The position numbers and the translations under genes were made by a program. 30,237 nt of DNA, from NCBI GenBank assembly GCA_002373815.1, contig DFKH01000070.1, forward strand, positions 1 to 30,237, read 5' to 3'. Shown one piece after another: positions 1 through 6,664 of the stretch. The notes under the pieces are model-generated. The model searched no databases. It worked only from the letters and a program-made list of their open reading frames with translations, and was not told where the DNA came from. Position 1 is the stretch's first letter, and every line of letters starts with the position of its first letter. The DNA is from Alphaproteobacteria bacterium UBA3650. Its GTDB lineage: Bacteria > Pseudomonadota > Alphaproteobacteria > CAAHEQ01 > UBA3637.

Positions 1-1151
1 TGTGCAACGAGGCCAGCCAAAACTAATGCAGCACCACCCCGCAAATCAGAAGCCGTTACAGTAGCACCCGTCAAATGATCTACACCATGTACCAAAATGG
101 ACTGATTATTGATGACCTCAATATGAGCTCCCATTCGCTGTAACTCGGGGACATGCATAAATCGATTGTCAAAAATGGAATCTGTCATCAACGTATCGCC
201 TGTAGCCAAACAAGACATAGCCGTTAAACAAGGTTGATCATCTGTGGCAAGACCAGGGTATTCGGCCGTTTGGATGGGTTGGCCTGTCAAGATAGCATTT
301 GAAGCATCAACCTGCAATCCATCGGCCTTTTGAGTAAAAATAACACCATTGTGACGCAAAACATTGGCAGTATTCCCCATCAGGTCTAATCTAGCGCCTT
401 TGAGAAAAATATTACCCTTTGTCAATGCTGTGGCAATAGAAAACGTTGCTGTTTCAATGCGGTCTGGTACAGGATACCATTCAGTTCCATCCAGTTCATG
501 AACACCCTCTATGGTTAGGGTATTTGTCCCAACCCCTTGAATTTTAGCTCCCATTTTAACCAGCATATTTTCAACATCAACCACTTCTGGTTCCATGGCG
601 GCATTATGAATAATTGTCGTGCCTTTGGCCAATACAGCAGCCATCAAAGTGGTAATTGTTCCACCAACCGTAATACGATGGGGAAAAATCTCAGCTCCAT
701 GTAAGTCAGCCGTTGCAGAGACATATCCTCCATCAAGCTCAAGTTTTGCTCCCATAGCTTCTAGAGCTGAAAAATATATATCCAATTTTCTGGCACCAAT
801 AGCACAACCACCAGGCAAAGAAACATGAGCCTTATGCATACGGCCAAGCAGGGGGCCAATGACCCAAAAAGCTGCACGCATTTTACTGAGCAATTCGTAA
901 GGCGCATCAGTGCTTGTAATTTCAGGAGTTGTTAAACGCACAGTATCGCCATCTACAATGATATCTGAACCCATACCACGTAACAATTCAATCAAAATTT
1001 TGATATCACTTAGCTGTGAAACATTATGAATAGTCAATGTTTCTTTTGTTAAAAGTGTACAAATTAAAAGGGGAAGTGTGGCGTTTTTAGCCCCCTTAAT
1101 CTCGGTTGTTCCATGTAAAGTTTTGCCCCCATTTATTTTGAATATATACAT
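1..1151 (-). CDS. murA: UDP-N-acetylglucosamine 1-carboxyvinyltransferase (partial, 3' end outside window)
   Basis: Cytosolic enzyme of the first committed step of peptidoglycan synthesis: it transfers enolpyruvate from PEP to UDP-GlcNAc. Read from the ATG at 1151, 383 codons are visible of a family length near 420, so only about the last 35 residues are missing beyond the left edge. Visible family marks: the K22-N23 pair in IKGAKNATLP, R92 in MRAAFWVIGPL, the catalytic Cys116 in PGGCAIGAR (the Cys attacked by fosfomycin) and EYPGLATDDQP, matching the family's YPGFPTD motif. The start is set by AAGGAAAG upstream and by a protein that begins MYIFKINGGK. It overlaps the preceding 53-aa gene by 19 bases, so the two are probably translated together from one promoter near 1301-1329. 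The identification is secure; having Cys rather than Asp at 116 predicts fosfomycin sensitivity at this target (inference). Confidence 0.97.
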   Translation of the reverse strand, partial: MYIFKINGGKTLHGTTEIKGAKNATLPLLICTLLTKETLTIHNVSQLSDIKILIELLRGMGSDIIVDGDTVRLTTPEITSTDAPYELLSKMRAAFWVIGPLLGRMHKAHVSLPGGCAIGARKLDIYFSALEAMGAKLELDGGYVSATADLHGAEIFPHRITVGGTITTLMAAVLAKGTTIIHNAAMEPEVVDVENMLVKMGAKIQGVGTNTLTIEGVHELDGTEWYPVPDRIETATFSIATALTKGNIFLKGARLDLMGNTANVLRHNGVIFTQKADGLQVDASNAILTGQPIQTAEYPGLATDDQPCLTAMSCLATGDTLMTDSIFDNRFMHVPELQRMGAHIEVINNQSILVHGVDHLTGATVTASDLRGGAALVLAGLVA

Positions 1152-1294
1152 TTTTTTTGACTTCTTTCCTTTTTTTGTTTTTGCCGCAAAGCTAAATTGG
1201 CACGCAATGCTTCGGCCTCCCGGACAAAACGCTCCTTTTTGGCGCCAGTTAAATGCAAATCCTTTTCGGCAATCTGACTTAAATTTTCTTTCAT
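1133..1294 (-). CDS. small charged protein overlapping murA (53 aa)
   Basis: An ATG at 1294 opens 53 codons ending in TAA at 1133-1135, overlapping the start of murA in another frame. The product is highly charged and predicted helical, with a centre reading REAEALRANLALRQKQKKER. This resembles short alphaproteobacterial proteins with an LRxNLxRRKxQ-type helix that I recall next to murA; I know no function for them. There is no convincing Shine-Dalgarno before the ATG, but a promoter with a 17-base spacer ends exactly 6 bases before it, so the mRNA may begin at the start codon. The reading frame stays open upstream for about 20 codons without a normal start codon, so a longer form from a rare start cannot be excluded. 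It could also be only a leader of murA. Confidence 0.6.
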   Translation of the reverse strand: MKENLSQIAEKDLHLTGAKKERFVREAEALRANLALRQKQKKERSQKKCIYSK

Positions 1295-1300
1295 AAACTC

Positions 1301-1329
1301 AGCATATACTTTTTTCGCAATGTCGTCAA
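1301..1329 (-). promoter_or_regulatory. promoter of the small gene and murA (leaderless geometry)
   Basis: On the minus strand, TTGACG (1324-1329) and TATGCT (1301-1306) are separated by exactly 17 bases. The -10 ends 6 bases before the ATG at 1294, so initiation at the usual distance would fall on the ATG itself. Called by eye. Confidence 0.55.
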
Positions 1330-1344
1330 CAAAAAATATGGAAA

Positions 1345-1364
1345 CTCCCCGAAAAAACGGGGAG
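1345..1364 (-). terminator. rho-independent terminator after rpmJ
   Basis: A perfect 7-bp stem CTCCCCG/CGGGGAG with a 6-base loop lies 40 bases past the rpmJ stop. On the minus strand it is followed by TTTCCATATTTTTT; on the plus strand it is followed by TATTTTTT, so it could also stop transcription coming from the left. Confidence 0.75.
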
Positions 1365-1403
1365 TATTTTTTCTTACAGGAGTTAAGAAAAATGATAAGG
1401 TAA

Positions 1404-1544
1404 TTAACCTTGACGAGCCTTCAACTTTGGCTTCTTCTTGTTAATTACATAAACGCGTGTTTTGCCTTTACTATTTTTGCGCTTCACAATCTTGCAATCT
1501 TTATCGCGCTCTCTGGCAGATTTTAATGAACAACGAACTTTCAT
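1404..1544 (-). CDS. rpmJ: 50S ribosomal protein bL36
   Basis: A 46-aa basic protein starting MKVRCSLKSARERDKDCKIV and ending KLKARQG, which matches the large-subunit protein bL36 in its alphaproteobacterial form. The usual alphaproteobacterial protein is about 41 aa; the extra residues here lie in the middle, around KNSKGKT. The start ATG at 1544 is preceded by AAAGGAAAG at good spacing. It forms a single-gene unit with a perfect consensus promoter upstream and a hairpin terminator downstream, as expected for a highly expressed ribosomal gene. Two Cys (5 and 17) remain, but the classical CxxC-type zinc knuckle is not present. Confidence 0.95.
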   Translation of the reverse strand: MKVRCSLKSARERDKDCKIVKRKNSKGKTRVYVINKKKPKLKARQG

Positions 1545-1576
1545 GGTCTTTCCTTTCTTTAATGAAACTTGGACGC

Positions 1577-1605
1577 ATTATAATCTTTTTTTAACTTGAT
1601 GTCAA
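1577..1605 (-). promoter_or_regulatory. consensus promoter of rpmJ
   Basis: TTGACA (1600-1605), a 17-base spacer and TATAAT (1577-1582) on the minus strand: a perfect sigma-70 type match. The -35 overlaps the stop codon of lnt (TGA, 1602-1604), so the promoter sits in the end of the upstream gene. Expected start near 1570. Confidence 0.85.
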
Positions 1606-3083
1606 GCACTTTTTTTGAAATATAAAGACAATAAAAGACATACGACTGCTAAGAACAAAGGAATACGATTGCCATATTGGGAAAAGGGCGTTGGCGAAAT
1701 CGCACGTGGTAATGGAGAATCAACTACCCCAGTTTCATCAAGTCCTAAACTTCCCCAAATGCGTCCATAAGGATCAATAACACCGCTGATGCCTGTGTTA
1801 GCGGAACGAACAAGGGGGAGTCCTTCCTCTACAGCACGTGTTTGAGCCATAGCGAAATGATGATGGGGACCAGCGGACAAACCATACCATCCGTCATTTG
1901 TGACATGAATCATCCATTGAGGTCGTCGCTTTTTTTCAACTACTTCACCAGAAAAAATGGCCTCATAACAAACCAAAGGACCTGCCACAGGGGCTTTGTC
2001 AATACGAATTGTTCTTGGCCCTGGCCCTGCTACAATATCAGAATCAAAAGGGACAAATTTATCAAGGGGTAAAATACCGCGTAAGGGCGTATATTCACCG
2101 AATGGGACCAAGTGTGCTTTGTCATAAATGGCCTTAATATCCGTTAAATCATCTAAAACAACAAGGCTATTTGCAACAGATCGGTCTTTTTCATCAACAC
2201 CACGCATTGCCCCAGTAATTAAAACAGCTCCTTGACGAATAGCAGGCATCAATTGCGTGCGAGCCCGTTCATTGATGTTGATTAAAAAAGAAACAGCTGA
2301 CTCAGGCCAAATGACATGAGTAACATCAGCATTGTTTTCCTTGGATAAATGAATCATTTTATTGATATTGTTTTGCGCTTCTTTGGGATCCCACTTCAAT
2401 GTACAAGGCACATTAGGTTGAACAACGCGTAAGTGAACACCCCAAACTGTCTCTTTAGGGGCATCATATAAACGCCAAGACCCAAAACCATAAACAAGGG
2501 CTAAAGCAAGTACGGAAAATAAGGTGGGCTTTAACTTTCTGCCAAAATTGGGCGTCGTAAATAATAAAACGGTGAGTAATCCTAATCCATAAACACCGAC
2601 AACACTGACAACCTGTAAGATGGGTAAATAACCATTCCAAATGTTCCCAACAACATTCCAAGGAAAACCTGAAAAAGCCCAACCACGAACCCATTCAAGA
2701 ATACAAAACCAACCAGCAAAGGAAAGCCATCGAGGTACACCCGATTTTGCAAAACTAGCCAACCATCCTGTCAGCCCATAATAAAGTCCAAAAAACAAAC
2801 CAAATCCAATCCAAATAATAGGAACGAGCCATGCATAATATCCATCTCCTAATAACATAGCGTGCGCCAACCAATTCATACCGGTGACGCCTAAACCCGC
2901 ACCAAAACAAAAAGTGTTTAAAAAAGCAGCTTTGTGTGTGGCATGATCATTTTTTGCCGCTAACAAAGCAAACGAAAACCATAAAATGGGAAAAATAAAA
3001 TAAGGCGCAAAGGCTAAACAGCTTGCCAATCCACAAATAAATAATGCCCATCGTGAAGTCAAAACAGATTTTAATTTTTTCAT
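1602..3083 (-). CDS. lnt: apolipoprotein N-acyltransferase
   Basis: Inner-membrane enzyme that adds the third acyl chain to the N-terminal Cys of lipoproteins, the last step of lipoprotein maturation. At 493 aa it is close to the family length of about 510. An N-terminal half with several membrane helices (roughly residues 12-205) is followed by a periplasmic nitrilase-fold (CN-hydrolase) domain and a final helix at 472-489. The catalytic triad is visible: Glu261 in VIWPESAVSF, Lys322 in IYDKAHLVPFGEYTP and Cys372 in GPLVCYEAIF. The start ATG at 3083 has no well-spaced Shine-Dalgarno, and a good promoter ends 6 bases before it, so the message is probably leaderless. It is transcribed alone, between the pilin-like gene and rpmJ. 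Confidence 0.96.
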   Translation of the reverse strand: MKKLKSVLTSRWALFICGLASCLAFAPYFIFPILWFSFALLAAKNDHATHKAAFLNTFCFGAGLGVTGMNWLAHAMLLGDGYYAWLVPIIWIGFGLFFGLYYGLTGWLASFAKSGVPRWLSFAGWFCILEWVRGWAFSGFPWNVVGNIWNGYLPILQVVSVVGVYGLGLLTVLLFTTPNFGRKLKPTLFSVLALALVYGFGSWRLYDAPKETVWGVHLRVVQPNVPCTLKWDPKEAQNNINKMIHLSKENNADVTHVIWPESAVSFLININERARTQLMPAIRQGAVLITGAMRGVDEKDRSVANSLVVLDDLTDIKAIYDKAHLVPFGEYTPLRGILPLDKFVPFDSDIVAGPGPRTIRIDKAPVAGPLVCYEAIFSGEVVEKKRRPQWMIHVTNDGWYGLSAGPHHHFAMAQTRAVEEGLPLVRSANTGISGVIDPYGRIWGSLGLDETGVVDSPLPRAISPTPFSQYGNRIPLFLAVVCLLLSLYFKKSA

Positions 3084-3089
3084 ACCCTT

Positions 3090-3118
3090 AGTTTAGCAAA
3101 AAGAAAACACTTTTGCAA
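3090..3118 (-). promoter_or_regulatory. promoter of lnt (leaderless geometry)
   Basis: On the minus strand, TTGCAA (3113-3118), a 17-base spacer and TAAACT (3090-3095). Only 6 bases (AAGGGT) separate the -10 from the lnt ATG at 3083, which puts the expected transcript start on the ATG. Confidence 0.6.
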
Positions 3119-3124
3119 GAAAGT

Positions 3125-4468
3125 TTATGTGTTTGGCACACAATATACACCATCAGCGGTCGTTCCAATGGGACATGATGATGTGCTTGAACAATCAAAG
3201 CCATCTGGACAACAACGATTTGTCTGTTGATTGCCAAGGTGTGGTACAAATATGTATGTAAGCCCATTTTTATCTGGACAACCACTGCAAGTGTTATCAA
3301 CAACTTCTCCTGGACAGTACGCACAAATTCCAGGTTCAGAAGAACCAATAAAATAGCGATGTGGAGCAGATATACAATCATTGTAATAAGCGCCCGTCCA
3401 ATTACGAGTGTCGGTCGCATTTTGACAACGATTTGAATAAGAACTAATAATAAAGTTAGATCCTAGACATTTCAAACATTCTGATCGTGTTGAATGGTGT
3501 GCTCCAGTTCCACAATCAACACACCCCCCATTAGCAAAATATTGCCCATCTGGACAAGGCATATCTGGATTCGGTAAACAATCAGACCGATCCTCATTTT
3601 GGATGCCATAGGTTGAATCACAAAATTGACAATTATCATTGGAGTACCAAGCATAGGGGGAATAAACACGGTTGGGACATTGTAAGCATTCTTCACGAGA
3701 GGCGGTTTTTAAATTGTTTCCACGTGTACAAATCCAACATTTGCCAGTATCTTGTGTATAAAAGCGAGTTCCATAACATCTGCTGCATTCGTTTTGAGAA
3801 GCAATAGAATTTGAGGAAGAAGAATTGTTGTCACATGGAAGGCATTGATTTTTATTGTTTTTCCATTGACCATGATCGCAGGAGGAGCAAAAACCATTTT
3901 GACAATTTTGTCCGGAAGGACATAAATCATCATTGTCATCACAAGCTCCCGAAACAGGATTAGGGGTGGCACAGGGACCACAAGTGGCGGTTTCAGTCCC
4001 AACAGAGGCATCAGATTTAAATTGAAATAGAGAACAATCTTTGTTTACATGAACAAGTGACCAGTCATCCCGATGAATTTTGGTGCATACGTTGGGTTCA
4101 ATACCAGTAATAGTGAGTTCAATATAAGAGTCTTTATCTTGAGGATTTGCCCATGTATAGCCTAAAGAATCAGAAGCAAAAGAATCAAAAGATTGACCAA
4201 AAGATTTATTGGCAGTCCAGACAACAGCGCGTCGATTGACTTCGTTGATAATAGAATTCGCTTTATGGGTATCAAGGGCGGAGCGAATACCAACAATGGC
4301 GCCAATAGATAAAACACCCATTACCGCCAACACGCCCAACATTTCCACCATAGAACGTCCAGATTCTTGCTTTCTATCATCCTGTGGCTTCGGCTCCGCA
4401 TGAGAGTTTTTAAAGGATCCTTTATTATGTTCGGAATGAAGAGTCTCTAAAAAATGTTTAAAAATCAA
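3125..4468 (-). CDS. type IV pilin-like, Cys-rich surface protein; probably phase-variable
   Basis: The open frame (447 aa from a TTG at 4468) carries a prepilin-type segment at about residues 37-60: GRSMVEMLGVLAVMGVLSIG, with cleavage expected after Gly37 and the conserved Glu at mature position 5. The rest is secreted and very Cys-rich from about residue 165, with repeating CxxC and CxPC groups like small EGF/TNFR-type knots. The first mature residue would be Arg, not the usual Phe or Met. No ATG in frame precedes the pilin segment. Instead an ATG at 4515 with AAGGAG (4526-4531) lies in another frame, and a run of nine C (4485-4493) sits between. Ten or seven C would join that ATG to this frame. 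With nine, a 16-aa peptide ends in a TGA that overlaps the TTG (TTGA), so weak coupled re-initiation is possible. No function or partner is identifiable here. A pilin-like sister lies at 28537. Confidence 0.8.
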   Translation of the reverse strand: MIFKHFLETLHSEHNKGSFKNSHAEPKPQDDRKQESGRSMVEMLGVLAVMGVLSIGAIVGIRSALDTHKANSIINEVNRRAVVWTANKSFGQSFDSFASDSLGYTWANPQDKDSYIELTITGIEPNVCTKIHRDDWSLVHVNKDCSLFQFKSDASVGTETATCGPCATPNPVSGACDDNDDLCPSGQNCQNGFCSSCDHGQWKNNKNQCLPCDNNSSSSNSIASQNECSRCYGTRFYTQDTGKCWICTRGNNLKTASREECLQCPNRVYSPYAWYSNDNCQFCDSTYGIQNEDRSDCLPNPDMPCPDGQYFANGGCVDCGTGAHHSTRSECLKCLGSNFIISSYSNRCQNATDTRNWTGAYYNDCISAPHRYFIGSSEPGICAYCPGEVVDNTCSGCPDKNGLTYIFVPHLGNQQTNRCCPDGFDCSSTSSCPIGTTADGVYCVPNT

Positions 4469-4484
4469 ACACTTATTTCGTAGT

Positions 4485-4493
4485 GGGGGGGGG
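4485..4493 (-). repeat. homopolymer tract (nine C in sense strand), candidate phase switch
   Basis: Nine G on the top strand, nine C in the mRNA, eight codons after the ATG at 4515. Tract length decides whether that ATG reads into the pilin-like frame: 7 or 10 open it, 9 ends after 16 codons at TGA 4465-4467, 11 ends at a nearby TAA. Nothing similar occurs in the other genes of this AT-rich window. Confidence 0.7.
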
Positions 4494-4525
4494 CTTGCAA
4501 AGCAGAATTTTTCATGATGTTATGT

Positions 4526-4531
4526 CTCCTT
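4526..4531 (-). promoter_or_regulatory. Shine-Dalgarno for the ATG at 4515
   Basis: AAGGAG, 10 bases before the ATG at 4515. It is the only strong ribosome binding site near the pilin-like gene. The TTG at 4468 has none, which is why 4515 is judged the true start. Confidence 0.65.
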
Positions 4532-4541
4532 TGTAGTTTCC

Positions 4542-4570
4542 AAAATATCACAATTATGTGAAATGGGCAA
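4542..4570 (-). promoter_or_regulatory. promoter of the pilin-like gene with a palindromic operator candidate
   Basis: On the minus strand, TTGCCC (4565-4570), a 17-base spacer and TATTTT (4542-4547). The spacer holds a perfect inverted repeat, TCACA-N4-TGTGA (4548-4561), well placed for a repressor. It has half-sites like those of CRP-type regulators but in the reverse orientation. Confidence 0.45.
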
Positions 4571-4585
4571 GAAAAAAATCATAAA

Positions 4586-4614
4586 TTGCTTTTAAACTCA
4601 AAATATGCTATAAT
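4586..4614 (+). promoter_or_regulatory. promoter of the mtaB-ftsY operon (leaderless geometry)
   Basis: TTGCTT (4586-4591), a 17-base spacer, then a perfect TATAAT (4609-4614). Six bases (CACCCT) follow before the ATG at 4621, with no purine-rich ribosome site, so the transcript should begin at the start codon. Confidence 0.7.
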
Positions 4615-4620
4615 CACCCT

Positions 4621-5814
4621 ATGAAAATAGTGACTTTTGGTTGTCGGATGAATAGCTTTGAATCGGCTGTAATGGCGCGGTTAGGTTCTGATATCCCTGA
4701 CAATGTGATTGTGGTGAATACATGTGCTGTGACGGGCGAAGCGGAACGTCAATGTCGTCAAACGATTCGAAAACTCAAACGTGAAAATCCCACAGCAACA
4801 TTGGTAGTTGTTGGGTGTGCGGCACAACTGAATCCCGAAAAATATGCCGAGATGCCCGAGGTGGATCGGGTATTAGGCAATCATGAAAAGTTGAATCAGG
4901 AAATTTTACACAGTATGAAAAAACAGGCTGTGGGCGATATTGAACAGTCTTTTGATTTGCCAATTGTTCAAGATTTTGAAGGACGTAATCGCGCCTTTTT
5001 GCAAATTCAACAAGGGTGCGATCATAAATGTACCTTTTGTGTGGTGCGCTTTGCGAGAGGACACAATAAAGGCTTGCCCCCTGATCAGGTGATTGAACAA
5101 GCAAAAGAATTTGCAAAAGCTGGCTTTCAAGAAATCGTTCTAACGGGGGCAGATGTGGCCTCTTATCCTGATGGATTGGTATATATGACAAAACGAATTT
5201 TAGACGAAGTGCCAGAGATTAAACGCTTGCGTTATGGGTCATTAGATCCTGCCGCCTTAAAAGATGATTTTGTGGATTTGGTGAAAAATTATCCACAAGT
5301 GATGCCACATTTTCATTTATCTATCCAAGCTGGGGATAACCTTGTTTTAAAACGGATGGGACGCCGTCATTCGCGTGAAGACGTAATTGAGTTGTGCCAA
5401 AAGATTCGCGCTGTGCGTCCAGAGGCGGTGTTTGGTGCAGATTTTATCACAGGCTTTCCAACAGAAACAGACGCTCAATTTCAGAATACATTAAAATTAG
5501 TGAAAGAAGCAGGACTCACGCACTTACACGTCTTCCCATATTCAGAACGACCAGGAACGCCTGCTGCCAAAATGACTCAAATCCCAGTACCAGAACGTAA
5601 AAAACGAGCGGCAGAATTACGTACGCTGGGTGAGAAAATGCATGATGACTTGTTGCAAAAAATGGTCGGTCAAATAAGGAATGTTTTGGTGGAATCTGAT
5701 GGAATGGGCTGGACAGAAAATTATTTACATGTTATATTGGGAAAGAAATATACTGCTGGTGAAATTGTGTCTATCAAAATCAAAGGAGTGAAAGACAATG
5801 CGTTGGTTGGATAA
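4621..5814 (+). CDS. mtaB: tRNA (N6-threonylcarbamoyladenosine(37)-C2)-methylthiotransferase
   Basis: Radical-SAM enzyme that converts t6A37 to ms2t6A in tRNAs reading ANN codons. The 397-aa protein has the three-part form of the family. The N-terminal UPF0004 domain carries the second iron-sulfur cluster Cys at 8, 35 and 66. The radical-SAM core has C133-x3-C137-x2-C140 (GCDHKCTFC) and later GADFITGFPTET and HVFPYSERPGTPA. A short C-terminal TRAM-like part follows from about residue 350. The opening KIVTFGCRMN and the absence of MiaB-specific features favour MtaB over MiaB or RimO. The ATG at 4621 starts 6 bases after a -10 and has no Shine-Dalgarno. Its end overlaps ftsY by 17 bases; this pairing is common in Alphaproteobacteria. 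Confidence 0.93.
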   Translation: MKIVTFGCRMNSFESAVMARLGSDIPDNVIVVNTCAVTGEAERQCRQTIRKLKRENPTATLVVVGCAAQLNPEKYAEMPEVDRVLGNHEKLNQEILHSMKKQAVGDIEQSFDLPIVQDFEGRNRAFLQIQQGCDHKCTFCVVRFARGHNKGLPPDQVIEQAKEFAKAGFQEIVLTGADVASYPDGLVYMTKRILDEVPEIKRLRYGSLDPAALKDDFVDLVKNYPQVMPHFHLSIQAGDNLVLKRMGRRHSREDVIELCQKIRAVRPEAVFGADFITGFPTETDAQFQNTLKLVKEAGLTHLHVFPYSERPGTPAAKMTQIPVPERKKRAAELRTLGEKMHDDLLQKMVGQIRNVLVESDGMGWTENYLHVILGKKYTAGEIVSIKIKGVKDNALVG

Positions 5815-6664
5815 ATTAAAACAAGGCCTCAAAAAAACAGCCACCGTTTTGACTGTCAAGACAATGGACACAGATGAATTGGAAGAAATGTTGATCCTGT
5901 CTGATATGGGGATAGAGGTGGCAGATGAGCTGGTAACACTTGTGAAAACAGAAAAGCCTAAAACACCCGAAGAAATGCAAACACTCTTAAAGAAGAAATT
6001 GATTCAAAAAATTGAACCCATTGCAAAGCCACTTGTTTTACCCAAAGTGAAGCCTGTTGTGATTTTAATGGTTGGCGTGAATGGGGCAGGTAAAACAACG
6101 ACCATTGGGAAATTGGCGGAAAAATATCGGCAAGAAGGAAAAACGGTAGCTTGCGTAGCAGGTGATACTTTTCGTGCGGGTGCTGTAGAACAATTAAAAA
6201 AATGGGCTGATAAGGTGGGGGCTGATTTTTATAGTGGTGCCTCTGGTTGTGATGCGGCTGGGCTGATTTTTGATGCCATTCAATCGGCCAAACAAAAAGG
6301 AACAGATATTGTTTTTGTGGATACAGCCGGTCGCTTGCAAAATCGTACAGATTTGATGGATGAGTTAAAAAAGATCGTTCGTGTGATTCATAAAGTAGAT
6401 GAAAATATGCCTCATGAAACAATTTTGGTTTTGGATGCAACGGTGGGGCAAAATGCGTTATCACAGGTCAAAGCTTTTAAGGAAATGTGTGGCGTGACAG
6501 GCCTTGTTATGACGAAATTGGATGGTACAGCAAAAGGGGGAATTTTGGTGGCACTTGCCAAAGAAAATTTGCCAGTGTACGCCATTGGAGTTGGTGAAAG
6601 TGTGGATGATTTAAATGCTTTTTCAGCCGATGAATATGTGTCATCATTGTTGGGGGAAAAATGA
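5798..6664 (+). CDS. ftsY: signal recognition particle receptor FtsY
   Basis: SRP GTPase that docks ribosome-SRP complexes at the inner membrane and passes them to SecYEG. The 288-aa protein holds the N (four-helix) and G domains. Motifs: P-loop GVNGAGKTTT (93-102), DTFRAGA (123-129), DTAGR (175-179), TKLDG (239-243) and the closing GVGE/DLNAF region (264-275). It lacks the long acidic A domain of E. coli FtsY, as in many Alphaproteobacteria, but starts with a short amphipathic stretch (MRWLDKLKQGLKK) that could bind lipid. The ribosome site AAAGGAG lies inside the end of mtaB. The stop overlaps the next gene as ATGA. Confidence 0.97.
   Translation: MRWLDKLKQGLKKTATVLTVKTMDTDELEEMLILSDMGIEVADELVTLVKTEKPKTPEEMQTLLKKKLIQKIEPIAKPLVLPKVKPVVILMVGVNGAGKTTTIGKLAEKYRQEGKTVACVAGDTFRAGAVEQLKKWADKVGADFYSGASGCDAAGLIFDAIQSAKQKGTDIVFVDTAGRLQNRTDLMDELKKIVRVIHKVDENMPHETILVLDATVGQNALSQVKAFKEMCGVTGLVMTKLDGTAKGGILVALAKENLPVYAIGVGESVDDLNAFSADEYVSSLLGEK

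Noticed and set aside
619..1296. Rightward open frames opposite murA
   Set aside because: They mirror the murA coding strand, have no ribosome sites, and their products resemble no protein.
3088..4011. Alternative minus-strand frames inside the pilin-like gene
   Set aside because: They lie wholly within the Cys-rich coding region in other frames, with no starts supported by ribosome sites.
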